Origin: Jeotgalicoccus meleagridis
Lineage (GTDB): Bacteria; Bacillota; Bacilli; Staphylococcales; Salinicoccaceae
Direction of reading: 5' to 3'
Length of the DNA stretch: 64,000 bases
NCBI RefSeq assembly: GCF_903994045.1
Contig: NZ_CAJEWD010000007.1
Location: forward strand, 62,001-126,000
The first letter of the stretch is position 1, and each line of letters begins with the position of its first letter. The notes under the pieces were generated by a model. It made no database searches and was not told the origin of the DNA. It saw nothing but the letters and a program-made list of their open reading frames with translations. Below, piece by piece: positions 26,439-36,433 of this stretch. A program made the position numbers and the translations under genes.

Positions 26439-27290
26439 ATGTTAAAAGATATTTTTTTCAAATTAAACAAAAAAGCTAGCGATGATAAAAGAAACGATCA
26501 CTTAGGTGAAACTGAAAAAATAATGACTAAGTGTCCGAACTGTAAAAAGATCCTTTACTCTAAAGATCTTCATAAGCGTTTAAATGTGTGCTCTAATTGT
26601 GACTATCATTTACCAATCACGAGTACAGACCGTATGGCAGCACTACTCGATATTGATACAGAAGAACGCTTATTCGAAAATGTGACGTCAGGTAATCCTT
26701 TAAACTTCCCAAATTATGAAGAAAAGCTTCAGTCTGATAAAGAAAAAACAGGATTGAATGAAGCCTTAGTTGTGTCTCGTGGAAAGATTATGGGTCATGA
26801 AGCGGTTGTCGCGATTATGGATGCCCGTTTTAGAATGGGAAGTATGGGCTCAGCCCTTGGTGAAAAACTCGCTAGAAGTTTTACCTATGCAACAGAGCAC
26901 CGTCTTCCAGTTATTATCTTTACAGCAAGTGGTGGGGCGAGAATGCAAGAAGGTATTTTATCGCTTATGCAGATGGCTAAAGTCAGTGTCGCATTAGAGA
27001 GACATAGTAAGGCAGGACTTTTATACATCTCTTATATGACGAATCCAACCACAGGTGGAGTGTCCGCTTCATTTGCTTCTGTTGGGGATATAAATATCGG
27101 AGAATCTGGTGCTTTGATTGGTTTTGCCGGTCGTCGTGTTATCGAAGAAACGATTAAGGAAAAACTTCCAGATGACTTCCAAACGGCTGAATTTCTCTTA
27201 AAACACGGCCAACTTGATGACGTTGTTAATCGTACAAATATGAAGCGCTATCTTGGAACGCTCTTAAACATGCATAGTGAGGTGAACTAA
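26439..27290 (+). CDS. accD: Acetyl-CoA carboxylase carboxyltransferase beta subunit
   Basis: A 283-residue crotonase-fold subunit with the N-terminal zinc ribbon C32-x2-C35-x15-C51-x2-C54 and oxyanion-type glycines in SGGARMQEG and TTGGVSAS. With AccA it moves the carboxyl group from biotin to acetyl-CoA, making malonyl-CoA for fatty-acid synthesis. It is followed after 2 bases by accA, as expected for a 1:1 complex. Confidence 0.96.
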   Translation: MLKDIFFKLNKKASDDKRNDHLGETEKIMTKCPNCKKILYSKDLHKRLNVCSNCDYHLPITSTDRMAALLDIDTEERLFENVTSGNPLNFPNYEEKLQSDKEKTGLNEALVVSRGKIMGHEAVVAIMDARFRMGSMGSALGEKLARSFTYATEHRLPVIIFTASGGARMQEGILSLMQMAKVSVALERHSKAGLLYISYMTNPTTGGVSASFASVGDINIGESGALIGFAGRRVIEETIKEKLPDDFQTAEFLLKHGQLDDVVNRTNMKRYLGTLLNMHSEVN

Positions 27291-27292
27291 GG

Positions 27293-28240
27293 ATGGCATT
27301 TGATTTTGAAAAACCGATTACTGAATTAGAAAACAAAATTAAAGAGCTTGAAAAATATGCTCATAAAAATAAACTAGATCTGAAAACAGAGATTAGTTTC
27401 TTGGAGAAAAAAGTGAAGGATAAAAAAGCTGAAATATATTCTGATTTAACCCCTTGGCAACGCGTTGAGATTGCACGTTACATTAAGCGACCAACTGCTA
27501 AGGAATATATAGCGGCCTTATTTGAAGATTTTGTTGAATTAAAAGGGGATCGTCTTTATAGCGATGACAATGCCATCATTGGTGGTATTGCGATGTTTAA
27601 AGGACGTCCAGTCACTGTTATCGGTAACCAAAGAGGAATGGATACTAAGGATAATATCGCACGTAACTTTGGTATGGCTCATCCTGATGGTTATAGAAAA
27701 GCCTTACGTTTAATGAAACAGGCTGAGAAATTTAAGCGTCCGGTAATCTGTTTTATCGATACTAAAGGTGCCTATCCAGGGAAGGCTGCTGAAGAACGCG
27801 GACAAAGTGAATCAATCGCACGTAATCTAGTAGAGATGGCTGGTTTAACGGTTCCTGTAATCAGTATTGTCATTGGTGAAGGTGGTTCTGGTGGTGCGCT
27901 TGCACTTGGTGTATGTAATAAATTATATATGCTTGAGAACTCAACTTATTCAGTGATTTCTCCAGAAGGTGCCGCTTCTATCTTATTTAAAGATGCGTCA
28001 TTAAAAGAAATCGCTGCTGAGTCTTTAAAAATCACAGCAGATGACTTACTAGAACTCGGTGTGAGTGATGGAACGATTAGTGAACCTGCGGGTGGAGCGC
28101 ACCAGGACAAAACTTTTGTCTTTAATGAAATTGAGACTGTCTTAGTGGACGCCCTTGGTGATTTAAGAAAACTAAATGGTGACGAACTTGTCGAACAGCG
28201 CTATGAAAAATATATGGCTATTGGTCAATACGAAGAATAA
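27293..28240 (+). CDS. accA: Acetyl-CoA carboxylase carboxyltransferase alpha subunit
   Basis: A 315-residue protein with an N-terminal coiled-coil helix pair (about 1-45) and the crotonase-fold core: [31 protein letters not shown] and [12 protein letters not shown]. It forms the alpha2beta2 carboxyltransferase with AccD encoded just upstream. The ribosome site AAGGATG overlaps the accD stop, so translation is coupled. A terminator follows. Confidence 0.96.
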   Translation: MAFDFEKPITELENKIKELEKYAHKNKLDLKTEISFLEKKVKDKKAEIYSDLTPWQRVEIARYIKRPTAKEYIAALFEDFVELKGDRLYSDDNAIIGGIAMFKGRPVTVIGNQRGMDTKDNIARNFGMAHPDGYRKALRLMKQAEKFKRPVICFIDTKGAYPGKAAEERGQSESIARNLVEMAGLTVPVISIVIGEGGSGGALALGVCNKLYMLENSTYSVISPEGAASILFKDASLKEIAAESLKITADDLLELGVSDGTISEPAGGAHQDKTFVFNEIETVLVDALGDLRKLNGDELVEQRYEKYMAIGQYEE

Positions 28241-28246
28241 GATAAT

Positions 28247-28279
28247 CGCAGCCGCTAATTATTAGCGACTGCGCTTTTT
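28247..28279 (+). terminator. accDA operon terminator
   Basis: Stem CGCAGCCGCTAAT / TTAGCGACTGCG (one mismatch) followed by CTTTTTC. Confidence 0.8.
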
Positions 28280-28343
28280 CATATAAATAGACGTGAGTTT
28301 TAGTATTGTGCTATGTTAAAAGTGAAGAGAGTAGGGTGATAAC

Positions 28344-29303
28344 TTGCGTAAAATTGCTGTCTTAACAAGTGGTGGGGATGCACCAGGTATGAATGCAGCG
28401 ATACGTGCTGTAGTTAGAAAAGGGATCTTTGAAAATTTAGAAGTTTATGGTGTCAGCCATGGTTATGAGGGCTTGATTAATAATCAAATTAAAAAGATGG
28501 AACTTGGTGATGTAGGAGACATCATACATAGAGGGGGTACAAAGCTGTATTCTGCACGGTCGGAAGAATTTCTAACGTTAGCTGGACAAAATAAGGCGGT
28601 AGCTAACCTTAAAAATCTTGGCATAGAAGGTTTGATTGTCATCGGTGGTGACGGCTCATATCGCGGTGCGAGTCGGTTGTCAGAGCTCGGTATTAAAACA
28701 ATTGGTATTCCAGCGACCATTGATAATGACATTGCAGGTACCAATGAAACAATTGGTTATGATACTGCTTTAAATACGATTGTTGATATGATCGATAAAA
28801 TTCGCGATACAGCAACTAGTCATGAAAGAACTTTTATCATTGAAGTGATGGGACGGGACTCTGGACAGTTAGCACTTAATGCAGGGCTTGCAGCTGGAGC
28901 AGAAACGATTTTCATACCAGAGCGTCAGACTAAAATGTCGGATGTTGCCGCTCGCATTCAAAGTGGACTAGAGCGAGGCAAGAAACATTCCTTAATAGTT
29001 TTAGCTGAAGGAGTAATGTCAGCAGAATCTTGTAGCCTTGAGCTAGGTAAATATATTAATATAGAAACTAGGTTGAGTGTTCTTGGTCATATTCAAAGAG
29101 GTGGTAAGCCGACAGCAAAAGATAGAGTCTTAGGTTCGAGGTTCGGTGCCTATGCGGTAGAACTCCTCTTGGATGGCCAGACGGACGTAGGTACAAGCAT
29201 TAAAGATGATAAGATGTATTTTGTTGAACTAAAATCTGTATACAATCAAAAGAAAAATTACGACAGTAGTATTTATCAGCTTTCAAAAGAACTATCAATC
29301 TAG
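28344..29303 (+). CDS. pfkA: ATP-dependent 6-phosphofructokinase
   Basis: A 319-residue allosteric phosphofructokinase. ATP-binding GGDAPGMN and GGDGSYRGA, the catalytic PATIDNDI and substrate segments EVMGRDSG and LGHIQRGG are present. It commits fructose-6-phosphate to glycolysis. The start is TTG at 28344 behind AGGGTG, with no ATG nearby. It is followed 12 bases later by pyk, the usual pfkA-pyk operon. A precise promoter could not be fixed upstream. Confidence 0.96.
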   Translation: MRKIAVLTSGGDAPGMNAAIRAVVRKGIFENLEVYGVSHGYEGLINNQIKKMELGDVGDIIHRGGTKLYSARSEEFLTLAGQNKAVANLKNLGIEGLIVIGGDGSYRGASRLSELGIKTIGIPATIDNDIAGTNETIGYDTALNTIVDMIDKIRDTATSHERTFIIEVMGRDSGQLALNAGLAAGAETIFIPERQTKMSDVAARIQSGLERGKKHSLIVLAEGVMSAESCSLELGKYINIETRLSVLGHIQRGGKPTAKDRVLGSRFGAYAVELLLDGQTDVGTSIKDDKMYFVELKSVYNQKKNYDSSIYQLSKELSI

Positions 29304-29315
29304 GAGGATTCAATA

Positions 29316-31076
29316 ATGAGAAATACAAAAATCGTTTGTACAATTGGGCCAGCTTCAGAGTCAGAAGAAATTTTAGAAAAAGTGATTCTAGCAGGTATGA
29401 ATGTGGCACGTTTAAACTTTTCACATGGAGATCATGCTGAGCATTTAGCGCGTATAGAAACAATTAGAAAAGTCGCTAAACGTTTAGACAAGACGGTCGG
29501 TATTTTACTCGATACTAAAGGGCCAGAAATTCGTACGCACAGCATGGAAAATGGGCAAGTGGAACTGGAAAAAGGACAGCAGATTGATATTTCTATGACA
29601 GAAGTAATCGGTAATAACGAACGCTTCTCAGTATCCTATGAAGGTTTGATTGATGATGTCGATGCGGGAGACTATATACTTTTAGATGATGGTTTAGTAG
29701 AACTTCAAGTAGAGCGTATCGATAAAGACCAAGGTCTGATTACAACGACTATTAAAAATAATGGTGTCTTAAAAAATAAAAAAGGTGTTAACGTTCCTGG
29801 TGTAAGTGTTAATCTTCCAGGCTTAACTGAAAAAGATAAGGAAGACGTATTGTTCGGTATTGAACAAGGGGTGGACTTTATTGCAGCAAGTTTTGTCAGA
29901 CGCCCGCAAGACGTTCTTGAGATTAGAGAGCTCCTAGAACAAAATAAGGGTGACTATATCAAGATTATTCCTAAGATTGAAAACCAAGAAGGTATTGACA
30001 ATATCGATGATATTTTAGATATCTCAGATGGTTTGATGGTTGCACGTGGTGACCTTGGAGTTGAAATTGCTCCAGAGACTGTACCAATGATGCAAAAAGA
30101 GTTAATCAGAAAATGTAATTTAGTCGGTAAACCGGTTATTACAGCAACACAAATGCTTGATTCTATGCAGCATAACCCACGTTGTACCCGTGCTGAAGCA
30201 AGTGACGTTGCTAATGCAATCTACGATGGTACGGATGCAGTTATGTTATCAGGAGAAACAGCAGCGGGTCTTTATCCTGTTGAAGCGGTACAGACAATGT
30301 CGAAAATTGCGATTTCAGCAGAAGGTGCACAGAACTATAAAAAACTGTTATCTGACCGTACGAAATCAACAGAAACGAACATGGTTACAGCAATTGGTGT
30401 ATCAGTTGCACATACTGCACTTAACTTAAACTGTAAAGCAATCGTTGCTGCAACAGAAAGTGGTCATACTGCAAACATGATTTCTAAATATCGTCCACAT
30501 GCAAATATCGTCGCAGTGACACCATATGAACATGTTGCGAGACAATTAAATCTTGTATGGGGTGTGAACCCGATTGTTAAGGTCGGTCAAAAGAATACAG
30601 ATGACCTGTTAAATACATCAGTTAATGCGACCTTAGAAAAAGGTTATGCAGCTGAAGGTGACTTAATCATTATTACAGCAGGTGTACCAGCAGGACGTGC
30701 AGGAACGACTAACTTGATGAAACTTCATGTCGTTGGTGATACTTTAATCAAAGCTCAAGGGATCGGTAAGAAATCTGCTGTTGGTGAAGTGATTACAGCA
30801 AAAAATTATAGTGAATTGGAAAAGAAAGATACAACTGATAAAATTGTTTTAGTGCAATCTGTTGATGCCTTGATGACACCACTCTTAATTAAAGCAGCTG
30901 GCTTAATTACAGTAGAAGGTGGTTTAACGAGTCAAGGTGCGATTGTTGGCTTAAACTTAGAACTTCCAACCATAGTTGGAGCAACAGAGGCCTTTGAAGT
31001 GTTAAAAGATGGCATGCTAGTGACAATTGACAGTGAACAAAGCGTTGTCTACAGCGGTCATGCACATGTTTTATAA
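29316..31076 (+). CDS. pyk: Pyruvate kinase with C-terminal PEP-utilising domain
   Basis: A 586-residue enzyme that makes pyruvate and ATP from PEP. The core shows the N-terminal [11 protein letters not shown], the active-site [10 protein letters not shown] and substrate loop [10 protein letters not shown], and TATQMLDSM. An extra C-terminal ~110 residues form the Bacillus/Staphylococcus-type PEP-utiliser domain, with [11 protein letters not shown] replacing the catalytic TSH motif, so that domain is not a phospho-histidine carrier. The start follows AGGAGG. It is cotranscribed with pfkA. Confidence 0.97.
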   Translation: MRNTKIVCTIGPASESEEILEKVILAGMNVARLNFSHGDHAEHLARIETIRKVAKRLDKTVGILLDTKGPEIRTHSMENGQVELEKGQQIDISMTEVIGNNERFSVSYEGLIDDVDAGDYILLDDGLVELQVERIDKDQGLITTTIKNNGVLKNKKGVNVPGVSVNLPGLTEKDKEDVLFGIEQGVDFIAASFVRRPQDVLEIRELLEQNKGDYIKIIPKIENQEGIDNIDDILDISDGLMVARGDLGVEIAPETVPMMQKELIRKCNLVGKPVITATQMLDSMQHNPRCTRAEASDVANAIYDGTDAVMLSGETAAGLYPVEAVQTMSKIAISAEGAQNYKKLLSDRTKSTETNMVTAIGVSVAHTALNLNCKAIVAATESGHTANMISKYRPHANIVAVTPYEHVARQLNLVWGVNPIVKVGQKNTDDLLNTSVNATLEKGYAAEGDLIIITAGVPAGRAGTTNLMKLHVVGDTLIKAQGIGKKSAVGEVITAKNYSELEKKDTTDKIVLVQSVDALMTPLLIKAAGLITVEGGLTSQGAIVGLNLELPTIVGATEAFEVLKDGMLVTIDSEQSVVYSGHAHVL

Positions 31077-31094
31077 AGAAGTAGAGGTGGATTT

Positions 31095-31841
31095 ATGAAC
31101 AAGACATTTTTAGTCTTATTCTCAAGCTTTCTTCTTTTCCTCACAGCTTGTAATACAAATGAGACAGAAGAAGCTAACCAAACTGACTCAACAGAGGAGT
31201 CTGAAGAAAATACAAATTCAGAAGAAGCAGCTGACAATGGAGAGCTGACAGCTGAAAGCTTAATTACAGCTGCTGAAGAAAATGCTTCAGGTAAAGTATC
31301 TTATTCAGCCGATCAAAAGGTAAACTTGACCCAAGGTGAAGAGACAGAAACATATCAAAATGTCTTAACCATTGGTGAGCAAGATGAAATGAAATCAGCA
31401 GTAAACAACAACGGAGCTGTAGAAACTCACTATATCTATCAAGGTGATCATTATGTTTATCAAAATCAATCACTTGAACAAGTTGAAGGTGTAGAAAACC
31501 TTGAAGGCAACAGTTATGAAGAAATAGTTGCTAAGTTAAAATCATATCCAGAAGGCGAACTCTCTAATTTAGAAGACGGCTATGCGATTACAATTGATAT
31601 AACAGAACCTGGATCTTTAGAAAATGTCTTTGACTCAGAAGCTGATTTTCTACAGCAAGTTGAAGCGGTCGACGGTACTTTACAGTTGTACTTTAATGCA
31701 GATCAAGTCTTTACTGGTAGTGAATTTGAAGGTAGCTTAACCATTGATGGTGAGTCAGCAGATGTCAGCGGTACCGTAGATTATTCAAGAATCGGTGACG
31801 TTGATGTGATTGAAAAACCAAGTAACATGACAGAAGAATAA
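31095..31841 (+). CDS. Lipoprotein with acidic linker, DUF6612-like
   Basis: A 248-residue predicted lipoprotein with a type II signal peptide: KTFLVLFSSFLLF followed by lipobox LTAC, so Cys19 would be lipidated. A very acidic, low-complexity linker (about 20-52, rich in E, N, S, T) leads to a beta-rich domain of about 190 residues. The domain resembles small Firmicute lipoproteins of the LppX/DUF6612 kind, but I recognise it only loosely. It is 18 bases after pyk and ends with a strong terminator. Confidence 0.8.
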   Translation: MNKTFLVLFSSFLLFLTACNTNETEEANQTDSTEESEENTNSEEAADNGELTAESLITAAEENASGKVSYSADQKVNLTQGEETETYQNVLTIGEQDEMKSAVNNNGAVETHYIYQGDHYVYQNQSLEQVEGVENLEGNSYEEIVAKLKSYPEGELSNLEDGYAITIDITEPGSLENVFDSEADFLQQVEAVDGTLQLYFNADQVFTGSEFEGSLTIDGESADVSGTVDYSRIGDVDVIEKPSNMTEE

Positions 31842-31855
31842 TATAGAAGTTATGT

Positions 31856-31895
31856 AGCTTAGAAACCTTAAATATAAGGTTTCTGAGCTTTTTTT
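31856..31895 (+). terminator. Terminator of the pfkA-pyk-lipoprotein operon
   Basis: Stem AGCTTAGAAACCTTA / TAAGGTTTCTGAGCT (one G-T pair) with an AATA loop and seven T. Confidence 0.88.
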
Positions 31896-31904
31896 GTCTT
31901 TATC

Positions 31905-31986
31905 GGACGTCGTTGAAAATTCGATGGCTGATATAGCCTTTTATCGGACGTCGTCAACACCTCGATGGCGCGCAATTCAGCTATTT
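31905..31986. repeat. Two tandem 41-bp units related to the array at 16770
   Basis: Units begin GGACGTCGT at 31905 and 31946, 41 bases apart. Each carries GACGTCGT-N7-TCGATGGC. The first unit continues CTGATA-TAGCC-TTTTATC, closely matching the CTGATA-AACCG-TTATC end of the array unit. They lie in the 383-base gap before citZ, which otherwise holds only an extended -10 (TGG-TATACT, 32177-32185) for citZ and no gene I can support. Confidence 0.75.
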
Positions 31987-32224
31987 TATACTTCCACTTC
32001 AAATGATAAACATTTACTTATAGATTTGAATAAGATAATTAATTCTTCCTTATGCATGTGTTAAACTATAATAAGTTGGGTATAGATTCATTGTAGGACA
32101 AGCCATAGAGTATTATTTTGAAATATTTTTCACAAAAATAGGGCTTTTGGCAACATAAACAATCTTACAACAACTTTGGTATACTAGCTTTAAACATTCT
32201 GTTACATATTTAGGAGGGGGATTT

Positions 32225-33340
32225 ATGACTGGTAATAGTGGTTTAGAAGGTGTAGTAATTGGTGAGTCTAGAATTAGTTCCATCATTGGTGCGCAGTTAA
32301 CTTATTGCGGTTATGAAATTGATGATTTGGCAGAAAATGCTGAGTTCGAAGAGGTCGTTTATCTGCTATGGCACGACAAATTACCTAATGCAGAGGAACT
32401 TGCAAGCTTTAAAAAAGAATTATATGAACATGCGTTTTTAAATGATGATGCTAAGAACTTTTATAAAACATTTGTAGATAAAAGTGTGCATCCGATGAGT
32501 GCTTTACGTACAGCGGTGTCGCTTTTATCTCATACGGATCCAAATGCAGAGGAACAAGGGGAAGCTGCGACTTTAACTAAAGCAATACGCATCCAGAGTA
32601 AGATTCCTTCAATTGTTGCGGCTATCGCACGTACGCGTAAAGGTTTGGATGTAATTGATCCTGACCCTAACTACGGCTATGCTAAAAACTTCCTTTACAT
32701 GCTAAATGGAACAGAACCAACTGAGGTCGAAGTAGAAGCAATGAACAAGGCATTAATCTTACATGCTGACCATGAAATTAATGCCTCTACATTTGCTGCA
32801 CGTGTTATTGTGGCGACTTTATCTGATATGTATTCTGGTATTACAGGTGCAATCGGGGCCTTGAAAGGACCACTTCATGGTGGCGCTAATGAGAAGGTAA
32901 TGGCGATGCTAGAAGAAATTGGTTCTTTAGATAATGTTGATGACTATATCCATGACAAGCTTGCTAAAAAAGAAAAAATTATGGGTATTGGCCACCGTGT
33001 CTACAAAGAAGGCGATCCACGTGCTAAGTACTTAAAAGACATGGCGCGTCGCTTAACAGAAGAGAGTGGAGAACCTGAACTTTATGAAATGTCAGTTAGA
33101 ATTGCTGACATCATTAAAGAAGAAAAAGGTCTCTTACCTAACGTCGACTTCTTCAGTGCGTCAGTTTACCATTCACTTGGAATTGAGCACGAATTATTTA
33201 CACCGATTTTTGCTGTAAGTAGAACATCAGGTTGGATTGCTCACATCTTTGAGCAGTATGAAAACAACCGTTTAATTCGTCCACGTGCGGAATATAACGG
33301 TCACACTAACAGAAAATATGAACCGGTTGAAAACCGATAA
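32225..33340 (+). CDS. citZ: Citrate synthase
   Basis: A 371-residue type II-fold short citrate synthase (Gram-positive dimeric form). Catalytic residues are in [24 protein letters not shown] and [10 protein letters not shown]. It condenses oxaloacetate and acetyl-CoA to start the TCA cycle. The start follows AGGAGGGGG. An extended -10 TGG-TATACT lies about 40 bases upstream. The next gene is icd, 17 bases on; mdh, present third in Bacillus, is absent. Confidence 0.96.
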   Translation: MTGNSGLEGVVIGESRISSIIGAQLTYCGYEIDDLAENAEFEEVVYLLWHDKLPNAEELASFKKELYEHAFLNDDAKNFYKTFVDKSVHPMSALRTAVSLLSHTDPNAEEQGEAATLTKAIRIQSKIPSIVAAIARTRKGLDVIDPDPNYGYAKNFLYMLNGTEPTEVEVEAMNKALILHADHEINASTFAARVIVATLSDMYSGITGAIGALKGPLHGGANEKVMAMLEEIGSLDNVDDYIHDKLAKKEKIMGIGHRVYKEGDPRAKYLKDMARRLTEESGEPELYEMSVRIADIIKEEKGLLPNVDFFSASVYHSLGIEHELFTPIFAVSRTSGWIAHIFEQYENNRLIRPRAEYNGHTNRKYEPVENR

Positions 33341-33357
33341 GATACGGGGGAGAAACA

Positions 33358-34623
33358 ATGGCAGGAGAAAAAATTGTAACTAAAAATGGAGAATTAAATG
33401 TTCCAAATCAACCAATTATTCCTTTCATCGAAGGTGATGGAATTGGACCAGACATTTGGGCAGCTGCCAGTCGTGTAATCGACTCAGCAGTAGAGAAAGC
33501 CTATAATGGTGAGAAAAAAATTGAATGGCTAGAAGTTCTTGCAGGACAAAAAGCATATGACCAAACTGGTGAATGGCTACCTCAGGATACTCTTGATAAA
33601 ATTAATGAATATCTAATCGCGATCAAAGGACCTCTTACAACGCCAATTGGCGGGGGATTCCGTTCATTGAATGTGACTTTACGTCAAGAGTTAGACTTAT
33701 TTGCTTGTTTAAGACCTGTTCGTCACTACACAGGCGTACCATCTCCAGTAAAACACCCTGAACACTGTGATATGCAGATTTTCAGAGAAAATACTGAAGA
33801 TATTTATGCAGGTATTGAATTTAATGAAGGTACACCAGAAGTTAAAAAAGTAATCGACTTTTTACAAGATGAAATGGGTGTTGAAAACATTCGTTTCCCT
33901 GAGTCATCTTCAATTGCAATCAAACCTGTATCTAAAGAAGGTACTGAGCGTTTAGTGCGTTCAGCTATTAATTACGCAATCGAACACAAAAAACCATCTG
34001 TGACACTTGTTCATAAAGGAAACATTATGAAATTTACAGAGGGTGGTTTCAAAAAATGGGGTTATGAACTTGCACGTAATGAGTTCGGTGACCAAACATT
34101 TACTTGGGCTGAGTACGATGAAATTGTTGAAAAAGAAGGTAAAGAAAAAGCAAATGAAGTCCAAGACCAAGCGGTTAAAGATGGTAAGATTATTATCAAA
34201 GACTCAATTGCTGACATCTTCTTACAACAAATTTTAACGCGTCCAAAAGAGTTTGATGTGGTTGCAACAATGAACCTAAATGGAGATTACATTTCCGACG
34301 CGCTTGCAGCACAAGTTGGTGGTATTGGTATCGCTCCAGGTGCTAACATCAACTATGAAACAGGTCACGCTATCTTTGAAGCAACTCACGGTACTGCACC
34401 TAAATACGCTGGTCAAGATAAAGTAAACCCTTCATCAGTTCTTTTATCAGGTGTCTTAATGTTAGAACACCTTGGCTGGCAAGAAGCAGCGGACTTAGTG
34501 AATGCTGCGATTGAAAATACAATAGCTAAGAAAGTCGTCACTTATGACTTTGCTCGTTTAATGGACGGTGCAACAGAAGTTAAGACTTCTGAGTTTGCAG
34601 ATGCACTTATAGAAAATATGTAA
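33358..34623 (+). CDS. icd: Isocitrate dehydrogenase (NADP)
   Basis: A 421-residue NADP enzyme. The substrate-phosphate loop reads [12 protein letters not shown], and NADP-site features [11 protein letters not shown] with following Asn-Pro-Ser are typical. It oxidatively decarboxylates isocitrate to 2-oxoglutarate. It forms an operon with citZ. The downstream terminator separates it from the AbgT-type gene. Confidence 0.96.
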   Translation: MAGEKIVTKNGELNVPNQPIIPFIEGDGIGPDIWAAASRVIDSAVEKAYNGEKKIEWLEVLAGQKAYDQTGEWLPQDTLDKINEYLIAIKGPLTTPIGGGFRSLNVTLRQELDLFACLRPVRHYTGVPSPVKHPEHCDMQIFRENTEDIYAGIEFNEGTPEVKKVIDFLQDEMGVENIRFPESSSIAIKPVSKEGTERLVRSAINYAIEHKKPSVTLVHKGNIMKFTEGGFKKWGYELARNEFGDQTFTWAEYDEIVEKEGKEKANEVQDQAVKDGKIIIKDSIADIFLQQILTRPKEFDVVATMNLNGDYISDALAAQVGGIGIAPGANINYETGHAIFEATHGTAPKYAGQDKVNPSSVLLSGVLMLEHLGWQEAADLVNAAIENTIAKKVVTYDFARLMDGATEVKTSEFADALIENM

Positions 34624-34667
34624 CACATATTTTGTTGAAATTATTTGAACCGAATATTATACTTGTA

Positions 34668-34699
34668 AAGGCTGTCACTGGGTGACAGCCTTTATTTTT
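34668..34699 (+). terminator. citZ-icd terminator
   Basis: A 12-bp stem AAAGGCTGTCAC / GTGACAGCCTTT with a 2-nt gap (TG) as tight loop, followed by ATTTTTT. Confidence 0.85.
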
Positions 34700-34719
34700 T
34701 ACTCAGGAGGGTTTTTGCA

Positions 34720-36294
34720 GTGGAGGAATCAAAACAGAAGCATGGTCTATTTCAAAAGTTTCTGGACTTTGTGGAATGGTTAGGTAATAAACTACCACAT
34801 CCAGTTACTTTATTTATCATGCTAGCAGTATTAACACTTCTTGCATCCGCAGTTTTATCGATGTTTGATGTGTCAGTTACTCACCCAGGAGAAGGTAATG
34901 AAACTGTCGAAGTTACCAATTTACTCAACGGTGAAGGTATTAGTTACATATTTGAAAGTATGACAGATAACTTTATAAACTTCGCACCTTTAGGTGTTGT
35001 ACTACTGACTATGTTAGGTATTGGTGTGGCAGAGCGCTCAGGATTAATTGGAGCCGCTTTAAAAGGCTTTGTACTCGCTATTCCGAAAAACTTAATTACA
35101 GCTGGTCTAGTATTTGCAGGGGTAATGTCATCTGTAGCGTCTGATGCAGGTTATGTTGTCTTACCACCACTTGGTGCCCTTATATACTTAGCGCTTGGTA
35201 GACATCCACTGGCAGGTCTTGCAGCAGCATTCGCAGGGGTATCCGGTGGATTCTCAGCAAACTTACTCTTAAGTGGGACAGACGTTATGCTTGCAGAATT
35301 AACTTCTGCAGCAGCAACAGTGATTGATCCTGCCTATGCAGATTCTATTAACGTCGCTATGAACTGGTACTTCATTGCTGCCAGCGTCTTTCTTTTAACA
35401 CTAGTCGGGTGGTTTGTTTCAGCTAAGATTGTCGAGCCGAGACTTGGCACATTTACTATGTCTAAAGAACACGAAGAAGAATTAGCTGGTGATGAAGCAG
35501 CTGACATGCAAAGCTTAAAACCAATCGAGAAAAAAGGTTTAATCTGGGCAGGTGTCGCTATTGTAATCGCTTTAATTCTTGCAGCTTTACTCGTTGTCTT
35601 CCCATCTTCACCGATGCGTGGACCAGATGATTTAGGCTCATATATGGATACAATTATTCAGTCACCATTTATGAGTTCACTTGTACCGATTATTGCAATC
35701 CTTTTCTTCATACCAGGTGTTGTATACGGTATTGTGACTAAGGAAATTAAAAACGATAAAGACGTTGCCAATCAGATGACAGATACAATGGCATCTATGG
35801 GCATGTTTATCGTCCTCGCTTTCGCAGCAGGTCAATTCGTTGCCTATTTCACTGAATCAAACATTGGTATTGTTATCGGTGTCTACGGTGCTGAATTATT
35901 AGAAAGCATGAACTTAACAGGTATTCCGCTCTTGATCGGCTTTATGCTAATCACAGCGGTAATCAATCTATTTATCGGTTCAGCAAGTGCCAAATGGGCT
36001 TTAATGGCACCAATCTTTGTGCCAATTCTTATGCAACTTGGCTATTCACCAGAGATGACTACAATGGCTTATCGTGTAGCGGACTCATCGACTAACATTA
36101 TTACACCGTTGATGACTTATTTTGCCATCATCATTGCCTTTGCACAGAAGTATGATAAAAACATCGGTATCGGTACTTTGATTTCAGTCATGTTACCATA
36201 CTCAATTTTCTTCTTTGTCTTCTGGGCAATTATGTTAATTGTGTGGAGTATCTTCGGTATTCCTCTCGGTCCAGACTCACCGATTCATTATTAA
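34720..36294 (+). CDS. AbgT family transporter
   Basis: A 524-residue membrane protein with about eleven hydrophobic helices. The AbgT family start (W-NKLPHPVTLFI) and VASDAGYVVLPPLGA, GVSGGFSANL and RVADSSTNIITPLM motifs are clear. Family members import p-aminobenzoyl-glutamate or export sulfonamides, driven by ion gradients. The start is GTG at 34720 behind AGGAGGG. It is a single gene between icd and polA, where Staphylococcus usually has phoPR, so this locus has been rearranged. Confidence 0.9.
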   Translation: MEESKQKHGLFQKFLDFVEWLGNKLPHPVTLFIMLAVLTLLASAVLSMFDVSVTHPGEGNETVEVTNLLNGEGISYIFESMTDNFINFAPLGVVLLTMLGIGVAERSGLIGAALKGFVLAIPKNLITAGLVFAGVMSSVASDAGYVVLPPLGALIYLALGRHPLAGLAAAFAGVSGGFSANLLLSGTDVMLAELTSAAATVIDPAYADSINVAMNWYFIAASVFLLTLVGWFVSAKIVEPRLGTFTMSKEHEEELAGDEAADMQSLKPIEKKGLIWAGVAIVIALILAALLVVFPSSPMRGPDDLGSYMDTIIQSPFMSSLVPIIAILFFIPGVVYGIVTKEIKNDKDVANQMTDTMASMGMFIVLAFAAGQFVAYFTESNIGIVIGVYGAELLESMNLTGIPLLIGFMLITAVINLFIGSASAKWALMAPIFVPILMQLGYSPEMTTMAYRVADSSTNIITPLMTYFAIIIAFAQKYDKNIGIGTLISVMLPYSIFFFVFWAIMLIVWSIFGIPLGPDSPIHY

Positions 36295-36300
36295 ATATTA

Positions 36301-36343
36301 AACTTGGATTTTCCTTCAGGGAAATCCAAGTTTTTATTTTTTT
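36301..36343 (+). terminator. AbgT gene terminator
   Basis: A 14-bp stem AACTTGGATTTTCC / GGGAAATCCAAGTT (one G-T pair) with a TTCA loop and a long T run. Confidence 0.85.
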
Positions 36344-36433
36344 GAAACTCTAAGTATTGAGACCAATATTATTTGGCTTATCTACCCTTTGAAAGGTATA
36401 ATTTATAGTAAGAAGAGACTAAAGGAGACTATT

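Noticed and set aside
36389-36433. N-terminal extension of polA
   Set aside because: It covers the promoter area; polymerase homologues start at the MAKLILMDGN-like sequence at 36434, behind AAAGGAGA.
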